From: a virus
DNA: 64,000 nucleotides
Direction: 5' to 3' (one strand)
IMG/VR virus record: IMGVR_UViG_3300037516_000306
Coordinates: 49,563-113,562 of that record
A model generated the notes under the pieces. It was not told the DNA's origin and made no database searches. It saw only the letters and a program-made list of their open reading frames with translations. A program made the position numbers and the translations under genes. This document shows positions 16,614 to 25,842 of the stretch, one piece after another; position 1 is the stretch's first letter; each line of letters begins with the position of its first letter.

Positions 16614-16852
16614 TATCAGAGAAAAGATTCAAAGATGAAAGACTAATTGCATACAGTGCAATAGATAAGATTAAATCAGCTGCTAAAGTAATACCATCAG
16701 ATGATCCAACACATAAGAACGGTGTTAACTATCTTATATCAAAGAAAGAGTATCATGCTATTATTGAGACTGTGTTTGAACAGAGATGTGCTAAACATAT
16801 GAATCGAGAATCTATTAGACAGTTTATTGACAAACAATTGAAAAAGTTGTAA
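16610..16852 (+). CDS. Small basic hypothetical protein
   Basis: 80 residues, basic and helical, from MISEKRFKDERLIAYSAIDK to FIDKQLKKL. Last gene before the promoter of the polymerase operon. Function unknown. Confidence 0.6.
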   Translation: MISEKRFKDERLIAYSAIDKIKSAAKVIPSDDPTHKNGVNYLISKKEYHAIIETVFEQRCAKHMNRESIRQFIDKQLKKL

Positions 16853-16857
16853 CCAAA

Positions 16858-16893
16858 TTTGTTAGAATAATATAACTATTTTAATTATCTTTG
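16858..16893 (+). promoter_or_regulatory. Promoter of the replication operon
   Basis: TTTG (16858-16861) and a perfect -7 box TATCTTTG (16886-16893), with a 24-nt spacer that is longer than the ideal 20. The first ATG lies seven bases after the box, so the first gene may be leaderless, or translation may mainly start further in. Confidence 0.55.
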
Positions 16894-16899
16894 TAGGCT

Positions 16900-17097
16900 A
16901 TGAAATTTATAAATTATTTAGTAAGATGGATATCAAATAATCTCGCTATTCCTTTCTGGATGGTGGGACATATCCATCTTACTACTAACGTATATGAGGA
17001 CATATATGAGATAATAGCTTCATTTGGAATGAATATTATTGTAGCAATTGGCTTTTGGCTAGATTGGAGAGACCACAAAAACACAACAAGACAATGA
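16900..17097 (+). CDS. Small membrane protein ahead of DNA polymerase
   Basis: 65 residues with hydrophobic stretches NNLAIPFWMVGHIHL and IIASFGMNIIVAIGFWL. Stop overlaps the polymerase ATG as ATGA. Possibly a membrane anchor for replication, by position only. Confidence 0.5.
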   Translation: MKFINYLVRWISNNLAIPFWMVGHIHLTTNVYEDIYEIIASFGMNIIVAIGFWLDWRDHKNTTRQ

Positions 17098-19058
17098 AAG
17101 ATAACGTAATTATTTATGACATAGAAACCATGCAAGAACTATTCTTAGTTGTATGTATGGTGCCTGGTAAAGCTGGTAAGAGCTTTCAAGTATCTAAATG
17201 GAAGAACGAACTAGATAAGTTTGTTAGATACACAGAAGCTAATGCTGATGCTTATTGGGTAGGATATAATAATCTACGCTTTGATAGTCAAGTTGTTGAA
17301 TGGATCTTAAGAAACTGTGACAACTGGCATGAACTATCTAATCTAGAGATCACTGCTAGAATAGCACAGAAAGCTGCTGATGTTATCCATGATGCTAACT
17401 ATGATGTATTCCCAGAATACAGAGAGCACGAGCTATCATTGAAACAACTTGATTTGTTTAAGATACATCATTATGATAATAAGAATCGTATGGTGTCATT
17501 AAAAAGATTAGAGTTTGAGATGGACCTAGAGAACATTGAAGAGATGCCTATACATCACACCAAGACTAACATGACCAAGGAAGAGATAGAACTCACAATT
17601 GATTATTGTTATAATGATGTTGATGCTACATATGAATTCTACAAGATAACTATAGGTAAGACTGATCACCCATTATACAAGGGTAACAATCAAATAGAGC
17701 TGAGACAAGATATTGAAGCTGAGTTTGGTATACCCTGTCTGAACTATTCAGATAGTAAGATAGGTGATGAGATGATTAAGAAGTATTACTGTTCTGAGAA
17801 AGGAATAGACTACAGAGAGCTTCCTAAGAAAGGATATTTCAGGAAGAGTATTAACGTAAAGAATTGTATTGCTAAGTATGTAACATTTGAAACTGATCAA
17901 CTAAAAGATTTCTTGAAGAAGATTACAAAGATGCAGCTTGGCTTACAAGATGATTTCAAAGAGCATATAGATTTCTATGGAAATGTATATTCTTTTATGA
18001 AAGGTGGTCTTCATACAGAGAACAAACCATATGTGTTTGAAGCTGATGAAGAGTGTGAGATAATCGATTGGGATGTGTCTAGTTACTATCCAGCTATCAT
18101 CATCAACAATGGGCAGTTTCCTGCTCATTTAGGTAAAGAATTCCTTAGGGGATACAAACAGATGTTTGATAAGAGATTGGAGCTTAAACCGCTTGCAAAG
18201 AAAGATAAAAAGATTAAGGGAATTGTAGGAGCTCTTAAACTTGCAGTTAACTCTGTGTATGGTAAATCATCTGATATGCTAAATTGGATCTATGATAGGC
18301 AATTAACTATGTTCACCACTATAACTGGTGAGCTTAGCTTGATGATGCTTATTGAAAAATATGAAACCAATGGCATACATGTGATCTCTGCAAACACAGA
18401 TGGTGTAACTATCAAGATTAAGAAAGAACTCATTCCCTTAATGCATGATATCAATGCATGGTGGTGTGACATAACTCAATATGAGTTGGAGAGAACAGAC
18501 TACTCTAAGATTATCTTTAGTACTGTTAATGATTACTTAGCAATTATGACCAATGGTGAAATTAAGAAAAAAGGTGATTTCCTTACTGACTTTGAGTTAC
18601 ACAAGAATAAATCAGCACGAGTGGTTCCGATTGCTCTTGAGCAGTGGTTTGTTCATGGTGTACCTGTTGATGTTACGATACGTAATCATCAAAATCTATA
18701 TGACTTTTGTCTAAGACAAAAAGCAACCAGAAGCTTCCATTATGAAGGTACTGATAGAATAACAGGAGAAGTTACAGTGTATGATAAGTTAATTCGTTAT
18801 TATATATCTAACCATGGTAAAAAGATACTAAAGATAAAGAATGCTGAGTGTCAGACTAGAGCTGCTGCTGTGAGCCAAGTGGAAGCTGGTGAATGGTTAG
18901 CAACAGTTTGTAACTACTTACCAAAAGGTAGTGTTGTTGATAATGTAAATTATAATTACTATATTGAGAAAGCCAACAGAATCATTACAAAGATTCAGAC
19001 TGAGGGTAAGAGAATTAAAACAGTATATATTCCTAATCAATTAAATCTATTTGAATGA
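17094..19058 (+). CDS. Family B DNA polymerase with 3'-5' exonuclease
   Basis: 654 residues from ATG 17094; a TTG further upstream is in frame but lies inside the previous gene. Exonuclease motifs: YDIETM (Asp9, Glu11) and YCYNDVDATYEFYK. Polymerase motif A DVSSYYPAIIINN at about 327, motif B KLAVNSVYGKSSD at about 382, motif C NTDG at about 436. These are the catalytic aspartates and template contacts of family B. It is shorter than T4-type family B enzymes and so may lack some accessory subdomains. It starts a tightly overlapping replication operon. Confidence 0.92.
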   Translation: MKDNVIIYDIETMQELFLVVCMVPGKAGKSFQVSKWKNELDKFVRYTEANADAYWVGYNNLRFDSQVVEWILRNCDNWHELSNLEITARIAQKAADVIHDANYDVFPEYREHELSLKQLDLFKIHHYDNKNRMVSLKRLEFEMDLENIEEMPIHHTKTNMTKEEIELTIDYCYNDVDATYEFYKITIGKTDHPLYKGNNQIELRQDIEAEFGIPCLNYSDSKIGDEMIKKYYCSEKGIDYRELPKKGYFRKSINVKNCIAKYVTFETDQLKDFLKKITKMQLGLQDDFKEHIDFYGNVYSFMKGGLHTENKPYVFEADEECEIIDWDVSSYYPAIIINNGQFPAHLGKEFLRGYKQMFDKRLELKPLAKKDKKIKGIVGALKLAVNSVYGKSSDMLNWIYDRQLTMFTTITGELSLMMLIEKYETNGIHVISANTDGVTIKIKKELIPLMHDINAWWCDITQYELERTDYSKIIFSTVNDYLAIMTNGEIKKKGDFLTDFELHKNKSARVVPIALEQWFVHGVPVDVTIRNHQNLYDFCLRQKATRSFHYEGTDRITGEVTVYDKLIRYYISNHGKKILKIKNAECQTRAAAVSQVEAGEWLATVCNYLPKGSVVDNVNYNYYIEKANRIITKIQTEGKRIKTVYIPNQLNLFE

Positions 19059-19321
19059 AAGCTAAAGTAAATCGTACAAACATCTCTGAGCATCTAGTTC
19101 AATACCAATTAAAAATGATTGGTAAAACAATGTTAGATGTTGAGGGTGATGAAGAGTGGTATACAAACAATACCATGACACAAGAACAACATGAGGAATT
19201 CAAGCGTTATGCTATTCCTCTATTAAAGAAGATTTTTAAATTTAACAAAGGGAAGGCTGAAGAAACATTTGGTTGGTTCAACCTACAGTTTGGCCTTCGC
19301 ATTAAAAAAGAAGAATTATGA
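19055..19321 (+). CDS. Small hypothetical protein in replication operon
   Basis: 88 residues, basic, starting MKAKVNRTNISEHLVQYQLK; contains EEFKRYAIPLLKKIFKFNKG. Linked to polymerase and next gene by ATGA overlaps. No family recognised. Confidence 0.6.
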   Translation: MKAKVNRTNISEHLVQYQLKMIGKTMLDVEGDEEWYTNNTMTQEQHEEFKRYAIPLLKKIFKFNKGKAEETFGWFNLQFGLRIKKEEL

Positions 19322-19590
19322 ATGTATTTATTATTATTATCTGTGTAGCTGTTATTGCAGTGGCTGTGTTATATTTCTCAGCAAAGAATGCTCAAGAGAT
19401 TAAAGAAGAAGAACCTAGATTTCAACCTAGAAAGGTGTCTTACATCCCTAAGAAAGATGTTATTGATTCTACAGACAAGCCTAAGAGAAAGTATTACAAG
19501 AAGAGAAACAAGAAGAAGAAACCAACTGTTGCAGATAATGCAACACCTGTTGAGAAAAGACCTGTTGGAAGACCTAGAAAAACTGAATAG
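19318..19590 (+). CDS. Single-pass membrane protein with basic tail
   Basis: 90 residues: N-terminal transmembrane segment MNVFIIIICVAVIAVAVLYF, then a Lys/Arg/Pro-rich tail (KYYKKRNKKKKPTVAD) ending in RPVGRPRKTE, an AT-hook-like RPVGRPRK. It could tether DNA or RNA to the membrane. The AT-hook reading is from sequence; the tethering role is an inference. Confidence 0.58.
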   Translation: MNVFIIIICVAVIAVAVLYFSAKNAQEIKEEEPRFQPRKVSYIPKKDVIDSTDKPKRKYYKKRNKKKKPTVADNATPVEKRPVGRPRKTE

Positions 19591-19805
19591 TGGACTGGGG
19601 AATAGAAGATTGGGAATATCCCAATGACCACATCTATGCTATAGAAAGACAGAAAGATGTTGAAGCTTCTTGGCAACAGTGGGAGGAAGAGCAGATGTCT
19701 AAGAATAGACTACCTGCAATTATTAAAATACAAACACCAATATTAAACGATGAAGCTAGCTGTAACACCAGAACAGTTCGAAGAGCTCATCAAGAGAGGT
19801 TATAA
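19590..19805 (+). CDS. Small acidic hypothetical protein with GTG start
   Basis: 71 residues, starting at a GTG that overlaps the previous TAG (TAGTG). Trp-rich acidic N-terminus (MDWGIEDWEYPNDHIYAIER). It overlaps the next gene by 56 bases, more than usual here, so it is less certain. Confidence 0.42.
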   Translation: MDWGIEDWEYPNDHIYAIERQKDVEASWQQWEEEQMSKNRLPAIIKIQTPILNDEASCNTRTVRRAHQERL

Positions 19806-20379
19806 TTTAGATGTTATATTCTTATTGAAGTTGATAGACGAGCAGTATGATGTTTCTCCACTATGTGAGGGAAGTATGAAGATTGCTTCTGTCTATCAAA
19901 CTTTGATAAGGAAAGCACTGATAACCAACACTGATGAAAAGCTCACAACATTAGGTAGAGACCTATTAGAATTCATGAATGCTAAAAGTACAGGAAGACT
20001 GATAAAGAGAAAACCTGCAACTACAGACTTTGAAGAGTGGTGGAAGAACTACCCAGGTACTGATTCATTTGAGTATAAAGGTAAAACATTTAAAGGTACC
20101 AGAGCTATTAGAAAAGGTAAAGATGAATGTAGACTTAAGTTTGATAAGATTATACTGGAGGGAGAATATACAGCTCAACAGCTTATAGCTGCTCTTGAAT
20201 ATGAACTCTTGCAGAAGAAAGAATCTTCTATTGTTAATAATGATAATAGAATGACATTCATGCAGAACAGTGTAACTTATTTAAATCAGAGAGCTTTTGA
20301 GGCTTACATAGAACTAATTAATGAAGGAGCTAAGGTAGACATAGCACCACAGAAACCAAGAGGAGGTACAGACATATGA
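19750..20379 (+). CDS. Putative replication accessory protein; helicase loader candidate
   Basis: 209 residues. An N-terminal winged-helix-like part (VYQTLIRKALITNTDEKLTT) is followed by FEEWWKNYPGTDSFEYKGKT. That stretch recalls the W-x-x-Y-P segment of phage and primosomal replication proteins such as helicase loaders. It sits two genes before the DnaB-type helicase. The functional suggestion rests on this motif and position. Confidence 0.5.
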   Translation: MKLAVTPEQFEELIKRGYNLDVIFLLKLIDEQYDVSPLCEGSMKIASVYQTLIRKALITNTDEKLTTLGRDLLEFMNAKSTGRLIKRKPATTDFEEWWKNYPGTDSFEYKGKTFKGTRAIRKGKDECRLKFDKIILEGEYTAQQLIAALEYELLQKKESSIVNNDNRMTFMQNSVTYLNQRAFEAYIELINEGAKVDIAPQKPRGGTDI

Positions 20380-20594
20380 AACAACGAGTTATTACATTTG
20401 ATGATAGAACAGTTGAACTGTATGATGAATTAGAACTAAAAGATGCACCAGACATTTACATTTATGAAGATGGATGTGGTTATGAGCCAAAAGGAGTTTT
20501 TACTGAGTATGAGTCATTAAAAGAAGCTATGAAAGAAAATCGTAGATCAAGAATAAGTAGATATCCATCTAAAAACATAAACAATGAGTTTTGA
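20376..20594 (+). CDS. Small acidic hypothetical protein
   Basis: 72 residues (MKQRVITFDDRTVELYDELE), between the loader candidate and the helicase, overlapping both. No recognised domain. Confidence 0.58.
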   Translation: MKQRVITFDDRTVELYDELELKDAPDIYIYEDGCGYEPKGVFTEYESLKEAMKENRRSRISRYPSKNINNEF

Positions 20595-21651
20595 ACTATT
20601 AAATGCAGAGGTTGAGAAAGGTCTTAATGATCTAAACAGAGGGATACCAATGGGATTTGATCGCTTGACTAGATATGTAGGTATTCGTAAGAGTATGTAT
20701 TATCTTGTAGGTGGACTAACTGGTTCAGGTAAAACTTCGTTCATTGATGATGCTTTTGTTCTTAATCCTGTTGATTGGGCTCTTTCTAAAGAAGGCCTAG
20801 CTTCAGGTATAAAGGTGAAAGTGTGGTATAGGTCCATGGAGAGAAGTAGAACTTATAAGATGGCCAAATGGGTATCTCGTAAAATATTTCTAGACCAGGG
20901 TATTATTATTCCTGTAGGTAAGTTGCTTGGTTGGACTGAGAAGATGACTAAAGATGAACATGACTTGTTTCTACACTACAGAGATTATGTAGAACAACTA
21001 AGTGAAATCGTTACAATCATTGATGGACCAGAGAACCCTGTAGGTATAGCTAAAGAACTAAAAGACTATGCTCTACAGAATGGTGAAATACAGCAGCTTG
21101 ACAAGTGGAATAAAATATATGTTCCTAATGATCCAAGTCAAATAACTATTGTGGTTATTGACCACATTGGTTTACTTAAGCTTACTAAAGATCAACCTAC
21201 CAAGAAGCAAGCCATTGATAAGATGTCTGATGAGCTGAGATATGCTAGAGACTTCTATGGTTATTCACCAGTGGTTGTTAGTCAGTTCAATCGTGACATC
21301 TCTAATCCTGCAAGGATAAAGAATGGTGATGTAGAACCTCAACTAGAGGATTTTGCAGACAGTTCTGCAACACAGAATGATGCTGATGTTGTTATGGCAT
21401 TATTTGATCCTATGAGATACAAGGTTGCAGACCCATCAGGTTATGATCTAGATAAACTAAAGGATGAGTTCGGTGCTAAGTATTTCAGAAGCTTAAGACT
21501 AATCAAGAATTCTTATGGTGAAGATGATGTGCGTATTGGTTTGGGCTTCTTAGGCCAGATTGGTATGTTCAAAGAGCTTCCTAGAAAGAAAGACATCACA
21601 GACAGTGATTATGAATCTATTACTAACAAATCATATTTCCTAAGAGAATGA
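20584..21651 (+). CDS. dnaB: DnaB-type replicative helicase
   Basis: 355 residues, so essentially the RecA-like motor without the DnaB N-terminal domain. Walker A GGLTGSGKTSF near residue 40, an arginine-rich strand VKVWYRSMERSR, Walker B ITIVVIDHIGLL, and the sensor-type VVVSQFNRDI. It would unwind the fork 5' to 3' with the primase of 24841-25842. The short length suggests loading by a partner protein, perhaps the gene at 19750. Confidence 0.82.
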   Translation: MSFELLNAEVEKGLNDLNRGIPMGFDRLTRYVGIRKSMYYLVGGLTGSGKTSFIDDAFVLNPVDWALSKEGLASGIKVKVWYRSMERSRTYKMAKWVSRKIFLDQGIIIPVGKLLGWTEKMTKDEHDLFLHYRDYVEQLSEIVTIIDGPENPVGIAKELKDYALQNGEIQQLDKWNKIYVPNDPSQITIVVIDHIGLLKLTKDQPTKKQAIDKMSDELRYARDFYGYSPVVVSQFNRDISNPARIKNGDVEPQLEDFADSSATQNDADVVMALFDPMRYKVADPSGYDLDKLKDEFGAKYFRSLRLIKNSYGEDDVRIGLGFLGQIGMFKELPRKKDITDSDYESITNKSYFLRE

Positions 21652-21860
21652 TAAGAAAAGAAAAACCAGAAGGATTTGTTCCTCTCTTTAAAGAGCAGAG
21701 CAATGAAGAACAATTCATGTTTAAGAATGATGAATGGGTTAGAACTAACGAAACAAACATTAGTGGAATGTGGTTTAATTGGGGAAGACGTGAAGATCAA
21801 TCTAAATATGAAGATGAAGATAAATTTGTTGTTTATGGATATATAAAGAAAGAAGAATGA
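21648..21860 (+). CDS. Small hypothetical protein
   Basis: 70 residues, acidic end (KYEDEDKFVVYGYIKKEE), ATGA-coupled on both sides. Not recognised. Confidence 0.55.
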   Translation: MIRKEKPEGFVPLFKEQSNEEQFMFKNDEWVRTNETNISGMWFNWGRREDQSKYEDEDKFVVYGYIKKEE

Positions 21861-22072
21861 AATTAGATGACTTAATACAAGTTAAATCTGAATTGAAAAG
21901 ATTTTCAGATACAGTGGATGAAGCTATTAAGTTAGCTAAAACTACAGAAGGTTGGAAGAGCTCAATAGATAATACTATTTTTGGCAAACATGATATCTCT
22001 GGTACCAGAATGTCTGGTGCTGTTAAGAGAAGAGCTTTAGATCTTAGATATTATTTAACAAAGAAGCTATGA
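21857..22072 (+). CDS. Small helical hypothetical protein
   Basis: 71 residues (MKLDDLIQVKSELKRFSDTV), helical, basic C-terminus with RMSGAVKRRALDLRYYL. Coupled to the SF2 helicase by an ATGA overlap. Not recognised. Confidence 0.55.
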   Translation: MKLDDLIQVKSELKRFSDTVDEAIKLAKTTEGWKSSIDNTIFGKHDISGTRMSGAVKRRALDLRYYLTKKL

Positions 22073-23148
22073 CAAAATCAAAAGATGAAATACAACAAGA
22101 AATAATAAATACAATTGTAAATGCTAATTGTAAAGGAATTGTATTATCTTCTGTTAGAAGTGGAAAAACAAGAATGATTTTAGAATCTATTAGAAAACAT
22201 TCTTTAGAAGATGCCCCATTAATATTCTTAGCCTATCCCAATATAGATATCAAAAATTCTTGGGAAAAGGAATGTGAATTGATTGATTATCATCCAGAGT
22301 TTATATTCTCTACATTTATGTCTTTAGAAAAAATGAAGAGTGTAAAAGCATCATATTATATATTTGATGAAGCTCATTTGCTTGGAGAAGAAAATCAATT
22401 ACCAATAGCAGGAAAAATAGCTAAGAACAATAAACATGTAATATTTGCTTCTGGTACATATAACAAAGAAACTCTTTCTGATATTAAACTATATACAGGA
22501 ATGAAAATGATAGTTAACTATAGTACAGAAGAAGCAATTAAAGATGGAATTGTAAGTGATTTTAGTATTTTTATTCATCAGTATGATTTAGACAATTCTA
22601 ATTATATACAATTTGGAAAATTTAAAAAATGGAACTCTACAGAAAAAAAAGAATGTAATAGACTTGGTAATAGAATTCTTAAAACTTATGGACAACAAAA
22701 AATGTTTGCTGCTTTAGAAAGAATGAGATTTATAAATTCTACAAATTCTTTATTTAATGCAGTAAATAATTGGATAAAATCTAATTCCAATGAAAGGTTT
22801 ATATTGTTTAGCTCTAGTGAAAAAACAGGAGAGAGATACGAACTTCCTATGTTTAACAGTAAAAGTAAAGATGATAGTGTATTGAAAGCATTTCAAGATG
22901 GTGATATAAATAAACTTTGTCTTATCAAGAAAGCATCTGCAGGTGTTACATTTCCTAATCTTTCTAATATTCTTATTACAGCTATTAATAGTAATGGTGA
23001 GAATCTAGAACAGATGATAGGTAGATCATTATTAGATGATACAGAACATTCTAACATACATATATTTGTTAGCAATGAAACATTTCAACAGAATTGGCTT
23101 AAAAAAAGCTTAGAATCAATTAGTAAAAACAAAATAAAATACATATAA
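22069..23148 (+). CDS. SF2 (DEAD/DEAH-type) helicase
   Basis: 359 residues. Walker A variant SSVRSGKTRMI, motif Ia region FLAYPNIDIKNSWEKE, motif II FDEAHLLGEE (DEAH), motif III FASGTYNK, then a second RecA domain with ASAGVTFPNLSNILI and the motif VI-like MIGRSLLDD. Similar compact helicases are found in many phages for branch migration or fork restart. By eye it is more A-rich in codons than its neighbours and is followed by a fresh promoter, so it may be a later insertion. Confidence 0.85.
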   Translation: MTKSKDEIQQEIINTIVNANCKGIVLSSVRSGKTRMILESIRKHSLEDAPLIFLAYPNIDIKNSWEKECELIDYHPEFIFSTFMSLEKMKSVKASYYIFDEAHLLGEENQLPIAGKIAKNNKHVIFASGTYNKETLSDIKLYTGMKMIVNYSTEEAIKDGIVSDFSIFIHQYDLDNSNYIQFGKFKKWNSTEKKECNRLGNRILKTYGQQKMFAALERMRFINSTNSLFNAVNNWIKSNSNERFILFSSSEKTGERYELPMFNSKSKDDSVLKAFQDGDINKLCLIKKASAGVTFPNLSNILITAINSNGENLEQMIGRSLLDDTEHSNIHIFVSNETFQQNWLKKSLESISKNKIKYI

Positions 23149-23151
23149 AAC

Positions 23152-23182
23152 TTGACTTTGTTGAGAATTTGTTGTATCTTTA
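23152..23182 (+). promoter_or_regulatory. Promoter ahead of the RecA-fold ATPase
   Basis: TTG at 23152-23154, a 20-nt spacer and TATCTTTA at 23175-23182 (one base off TAnnTTTG). Transcription would start about 35 bases before the ATG at 23223. Confidence 0.6.
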
Positions 23183-23222
23183 TAGAATAAAATTAAATAA
23201 TTAATAACTAAAGCAAAAAACA

Positions 23223-23894
23223 ATGGCAAGTAAATTAGTAGGGATTGTTGGTGCAACAGGTACAGGTAAATCAACTAGTATCAAACATCTAAATCCAGAA
23301 GAAACGTACATTATTAATGTTGCAAAGAAGGAGCTTCCTTTTAAGGGCTCTGAGAAACTTTACAACGCAGAAAAGAAGAATTACAAGGAAGTAGATGATG
23401 CAAATGAGATCTCTCGTTTGTTGAAGACTATTTCTGAAAAAGCTCCTCACATTAAGAACATTATTATCGAAGACTCTAATTACATTATGGGATTCAATAT
23501 AGTGGCAAAAGCAACTGAAGTGGGATTCACCAAGTTTAGCGTTATGGCTAGAGATATGGTTGATCTGTTTAGAACTGCTAGACAATTACGTGATGACATC
23601 ACTGTGTTCTATTTAACTCACCCAGAAACTATTGAAGATGGTGGAGAGATTATAGGATACAAAATCAAAACTGCAGGTAAATTGATTGATAACCAAGTGT
23701 TATTAGAAGGACTGTTAACTGTTTGTCTTTACACTAACGTAGAGGAAACAAAAGATGGTGGTGCTACATATACATTTGTAACCAATCGATATAAGAAAAT
23801 GCCTGCAAAGAGTCCAGATGGTATGTTTGCAGAAACAAAAATACCAAATGACTTACAACTAGTAGTGAATACATTAAATGAATATTATAACTAA
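23223..23894 (+). CDS. RecA-fold ATPase, Sak4-like
   Basis: 223 residues: Walker A GIVGATGTGKSTS at about 6-18, followed by the strand TYIINVAKKELPF, a Walker B-like KNIIIEDSNYI, and DITVFYLTHPE. This is the layout of small Sak4-type single-strand annealing or recombination ATPases, which are often next to an SSB gene, as here. Fold call is firm; the recombination role is an inference from family and context. Confidence 0.7.
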   Translation: MASKLVGIVGATGTGKSTSIKHLNPEETYIINVAKKELPFKGSEKLYNAEKKNYKEVDDANEISRLLKTISEKAPHIKNIIIEDSNYIMGFNIVAKATEVGFTKFSVMARDMVDLFRTARQLRDDITVFYLTHPETIEDGGEIIGYKIKTAGKLIDNQVLLEGLLTVCLYTNVEETKDGGATYTFVTNRYKKMPAKSPDGMFAETKIPNDLQLVVNTLNEYYN

Positions 23895-23906
23895 AATTAA
23901 ATTAAG

Positions 23907-24779
23907 ATGAGTAGTATCGGAGGAAAAAAGAGAGAAAACACAGGAAATAGTGATTTCGGAAAGAAAGTAGGTTTGTTTGAAGCAAACGTAATTGCAATTA
24001 ACCCAACAATAGAAGAGTTTAAAGATAAACTTGGAATGGAACTTAAAGAAGATAGCAAAGCTGCTGAGTATTTAGGTGAAACAAAAGATGGTAACAGCTA
24101 TCTACGTGTTGATTTCTGGTTAGAAGAAGTTAAAAATCAAGACAAATTTAAGGTGAGCTTCTTCTTGGAAGACAAGGAGAGAGAAAATAAAGATGGTACT
24201 AAGAATCAGTATATCAATTCTATTGGTATGTGTTCTTGGGCTGCTGATGAAAATGATCTGGCTGAATGGTTTACTAAAGGAAGAGATTATCGTGTAGCTT
24301 ATACAGGTGAAGAAGATCTTTACAACTTTATGAGAACTTGGTTAGCTGATCTTGACTATCGTGATGCTGACACTGTTCTACAATTAGAATGGAAGAAGTT
24401 AATGAGAGGTAATGTTAAAGATTTGAAAGATCAAATTGGTGGTGAGTGGGCTAAATCTGTTGTAGCTCTTGCAACTGTAATAGTTAAAGAGAGAGATGGA
24501 GAGTCTAAAGAGTATCAAGGAATTTATAATAAAGCTTTCTTAGGTGGATATGCACTAAAACAATTCAGACTTGTTGATTATGGAAGTAAAAGAATTCAAA
24601 CTGATCTTAAGAACAAGAAGCCTCGTGACTTAAAAGCACATGAGAAGTTTGTTGTGAATGTTGTAGGTGAGTATGGTTGTAAAGACTATTTCACATTTAA
24701 AGACCTTCAAGACTATAATGCAGATGATAACCTTGTGGCCTCTGATGCTTATATCTCTGATGATGGTAGCGATTATTAA
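23907..24779 (+). CDS. Putative single-stranded DNA-binding protein
   Basis: 290 residues with a beta-rich core and an acidic, disordered C-terminal end (SDAYISDDGSDY), the layout of phage SSBs whose tail recruits partners. Opens MSSIGGKKRENTGNSDFGKK. It lies between the Sak4-like ATPase and the primase, in a unit with its own promoter and terminator, consistent with a protein needed in quantity. No diagnostic OB-fold motif could be shown by eye. Confidence 0.5.
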   Translation: MSSIGGKKRENTGNSDFGKKVGLFEANVIAINPTIEEFKDKLGMELKEDSKAAEYLGETKDGNSYLRVDFWLEEVKNQDKFKVSFFLEDKERENKDGTKNQYINSIGMCSWAADENDLAEWFTKGRDYRVAYTGEEDLYNFMRTWLADLDYRDADTVLQLEWKKLMRGNVKDLKDQIGGEWAKSVVALATVIVKERDGESKEYQGIYNKAFLGGYALKQFRLVDYGSKRIQTDLKNKKPRDLKAHEKFVVNVVGEYGCKDYFTFKDLQDYNADDNLVASDAYISDDGSDY

Positions 24780-24800
24780 TTCAATTAATTGTTAGTAAGA

Positions 24801-24829
24801 GCCCTCATCAGAAATGGTGAGGGTTTTTT
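24801..24829 (+). terminator. Rho-independent terminator
   Basis: CCCTCATCA and TGGTGAGGG close on a GAAA tetraloop, followed by six T. Ends the unit 23223-24779. Confidence 0.85.
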
Positions 24830-24840
24830 ATTTTAAAGCT

Positions 24841-25842
24841 ATGATAAAAGGAAGAAAAAGAATAAACTTAACACCTGATGCTATACTAGATAAGATATCT
24901 GAATATGATATCTATAAGATGTATATGCCACATCAGAACTGGAAAATTAATGTAGTTACTTATTCTCCCTTTAGAAATGAAAAACATCCATCATTCATTA
25001 TAGGATATAGAGGAGGAGCATTGAGATTTATAGATTTTGGAGATTCCAGCAAGAAAGGTGGATGCTTTGATTTTATAATGATGCTCTTCAATATACCATT
25101 GCGTGAAGCATTGATGATGATTGATAGAGATTTTGACCTAGGGATTATGAATGCATCCTCTACAAAGAATTACGAGAGGATTATTTCTGATTATGCACAA
25201 CCAACTGCTACATCTAAACGTGAGTTCTTTATTCAAGTGAAAACAAGAAACTTCACACACGAAGAACTAGCATATTGGAATGGATATTATCAGGACATAG
25301 ATGATCTTAGAGCTAACAATGTATATTCAATTGATACAGTATTTCTTAACAAACAAAAGTTTCCTATAAAGGATACAGAGTTGAGATTTGGTTATCTATA
25401 TGAAGGACATTGGAAGATTTATAGACCATTTGCAGACAAGAAGAATAAGTGGATGCCTAATAATGTACCTATTACAATGATGGATGGACTACAAGATATC
25501 AAAGATTGTGATGTAGCATTTATCAATAAGAGTAAAAAGGATTACATGGTAATGAAAAAAGTATTTCCATGTTGTTGTGCTGTGCAGAATGAAGGACTTG
25601 GTTGTTTCTCTGAAGAGAACGTTGAGTACATTAAGGAAAATTCTGATGTCCAAATATTAAGCTTCGATAGTGATGAAACTGGTGTAAAGAATTCTCAACT
25701 GATAACTGAAAAGTTTGGGTTTGAGTATTGCAATGTACCTAGAATCTATCTAGATGAAGGAATTAAAGATTGGGCTGATTTAGCACGCATACATGGATTA
25801 AAGACAATTGAGAAATATTTAACACAAAGAGAACTAATATGA
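24841..25842 (+). CDS. DnaG-type DNA primase
   Basis: 333 residues from ATG 24841; the frame extends upstream into the terminator, so that part is not used. N-terminal half resembles the primase zinc-domain fold region without an obvious Cys set (SPFRNEKHPSFIIGYRGGAL, then FIDFGDSSKKGG). C-terminal TOPRIM: KSKKDYMVMKK, then the metal-binding DSDETGVKNS. Primes lagging strands with the DnaB-type helicase. Missing zinc ligands at the usual place are noteworthy. Confidence 0.8.
   Translation: MIKGRKRINLTPDAILDKISEYDIYKMYMPHQNWKINVVTYSPFRNEKHPSFIIGYRGGALRFIDFGDSSKKGGCFDFIMMLFNIPLREALMMIDRDFDLGIMNASSTKNYERIISDYAQPTATSKREFFIQVKTRNFTHEELAYWNGYYQDIDDLRANNVYSIDTVFLNKQKFPIKDTELRFGYLYEGHWKIYRPFADKKNKWMPNNVPITMMDGLQDIKDCDVAFINKSKKDYMVMKKVFPCCCAVQNEGLGCFSEENVEYIKENSDVQILSFDSDETGVKNSQLITEKFGFEYCNVPRIYLDEGIKDWADLARIHGLKTIEKYLTQRELI

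Noticed and set aside
17055-17093. TTG start of the polymerase
   Set aside because: It lies inside the previous gene; the ATG at 17094 overlaps that gene's stop as is usual here and gives the exonuclease motif near the N-terminus.
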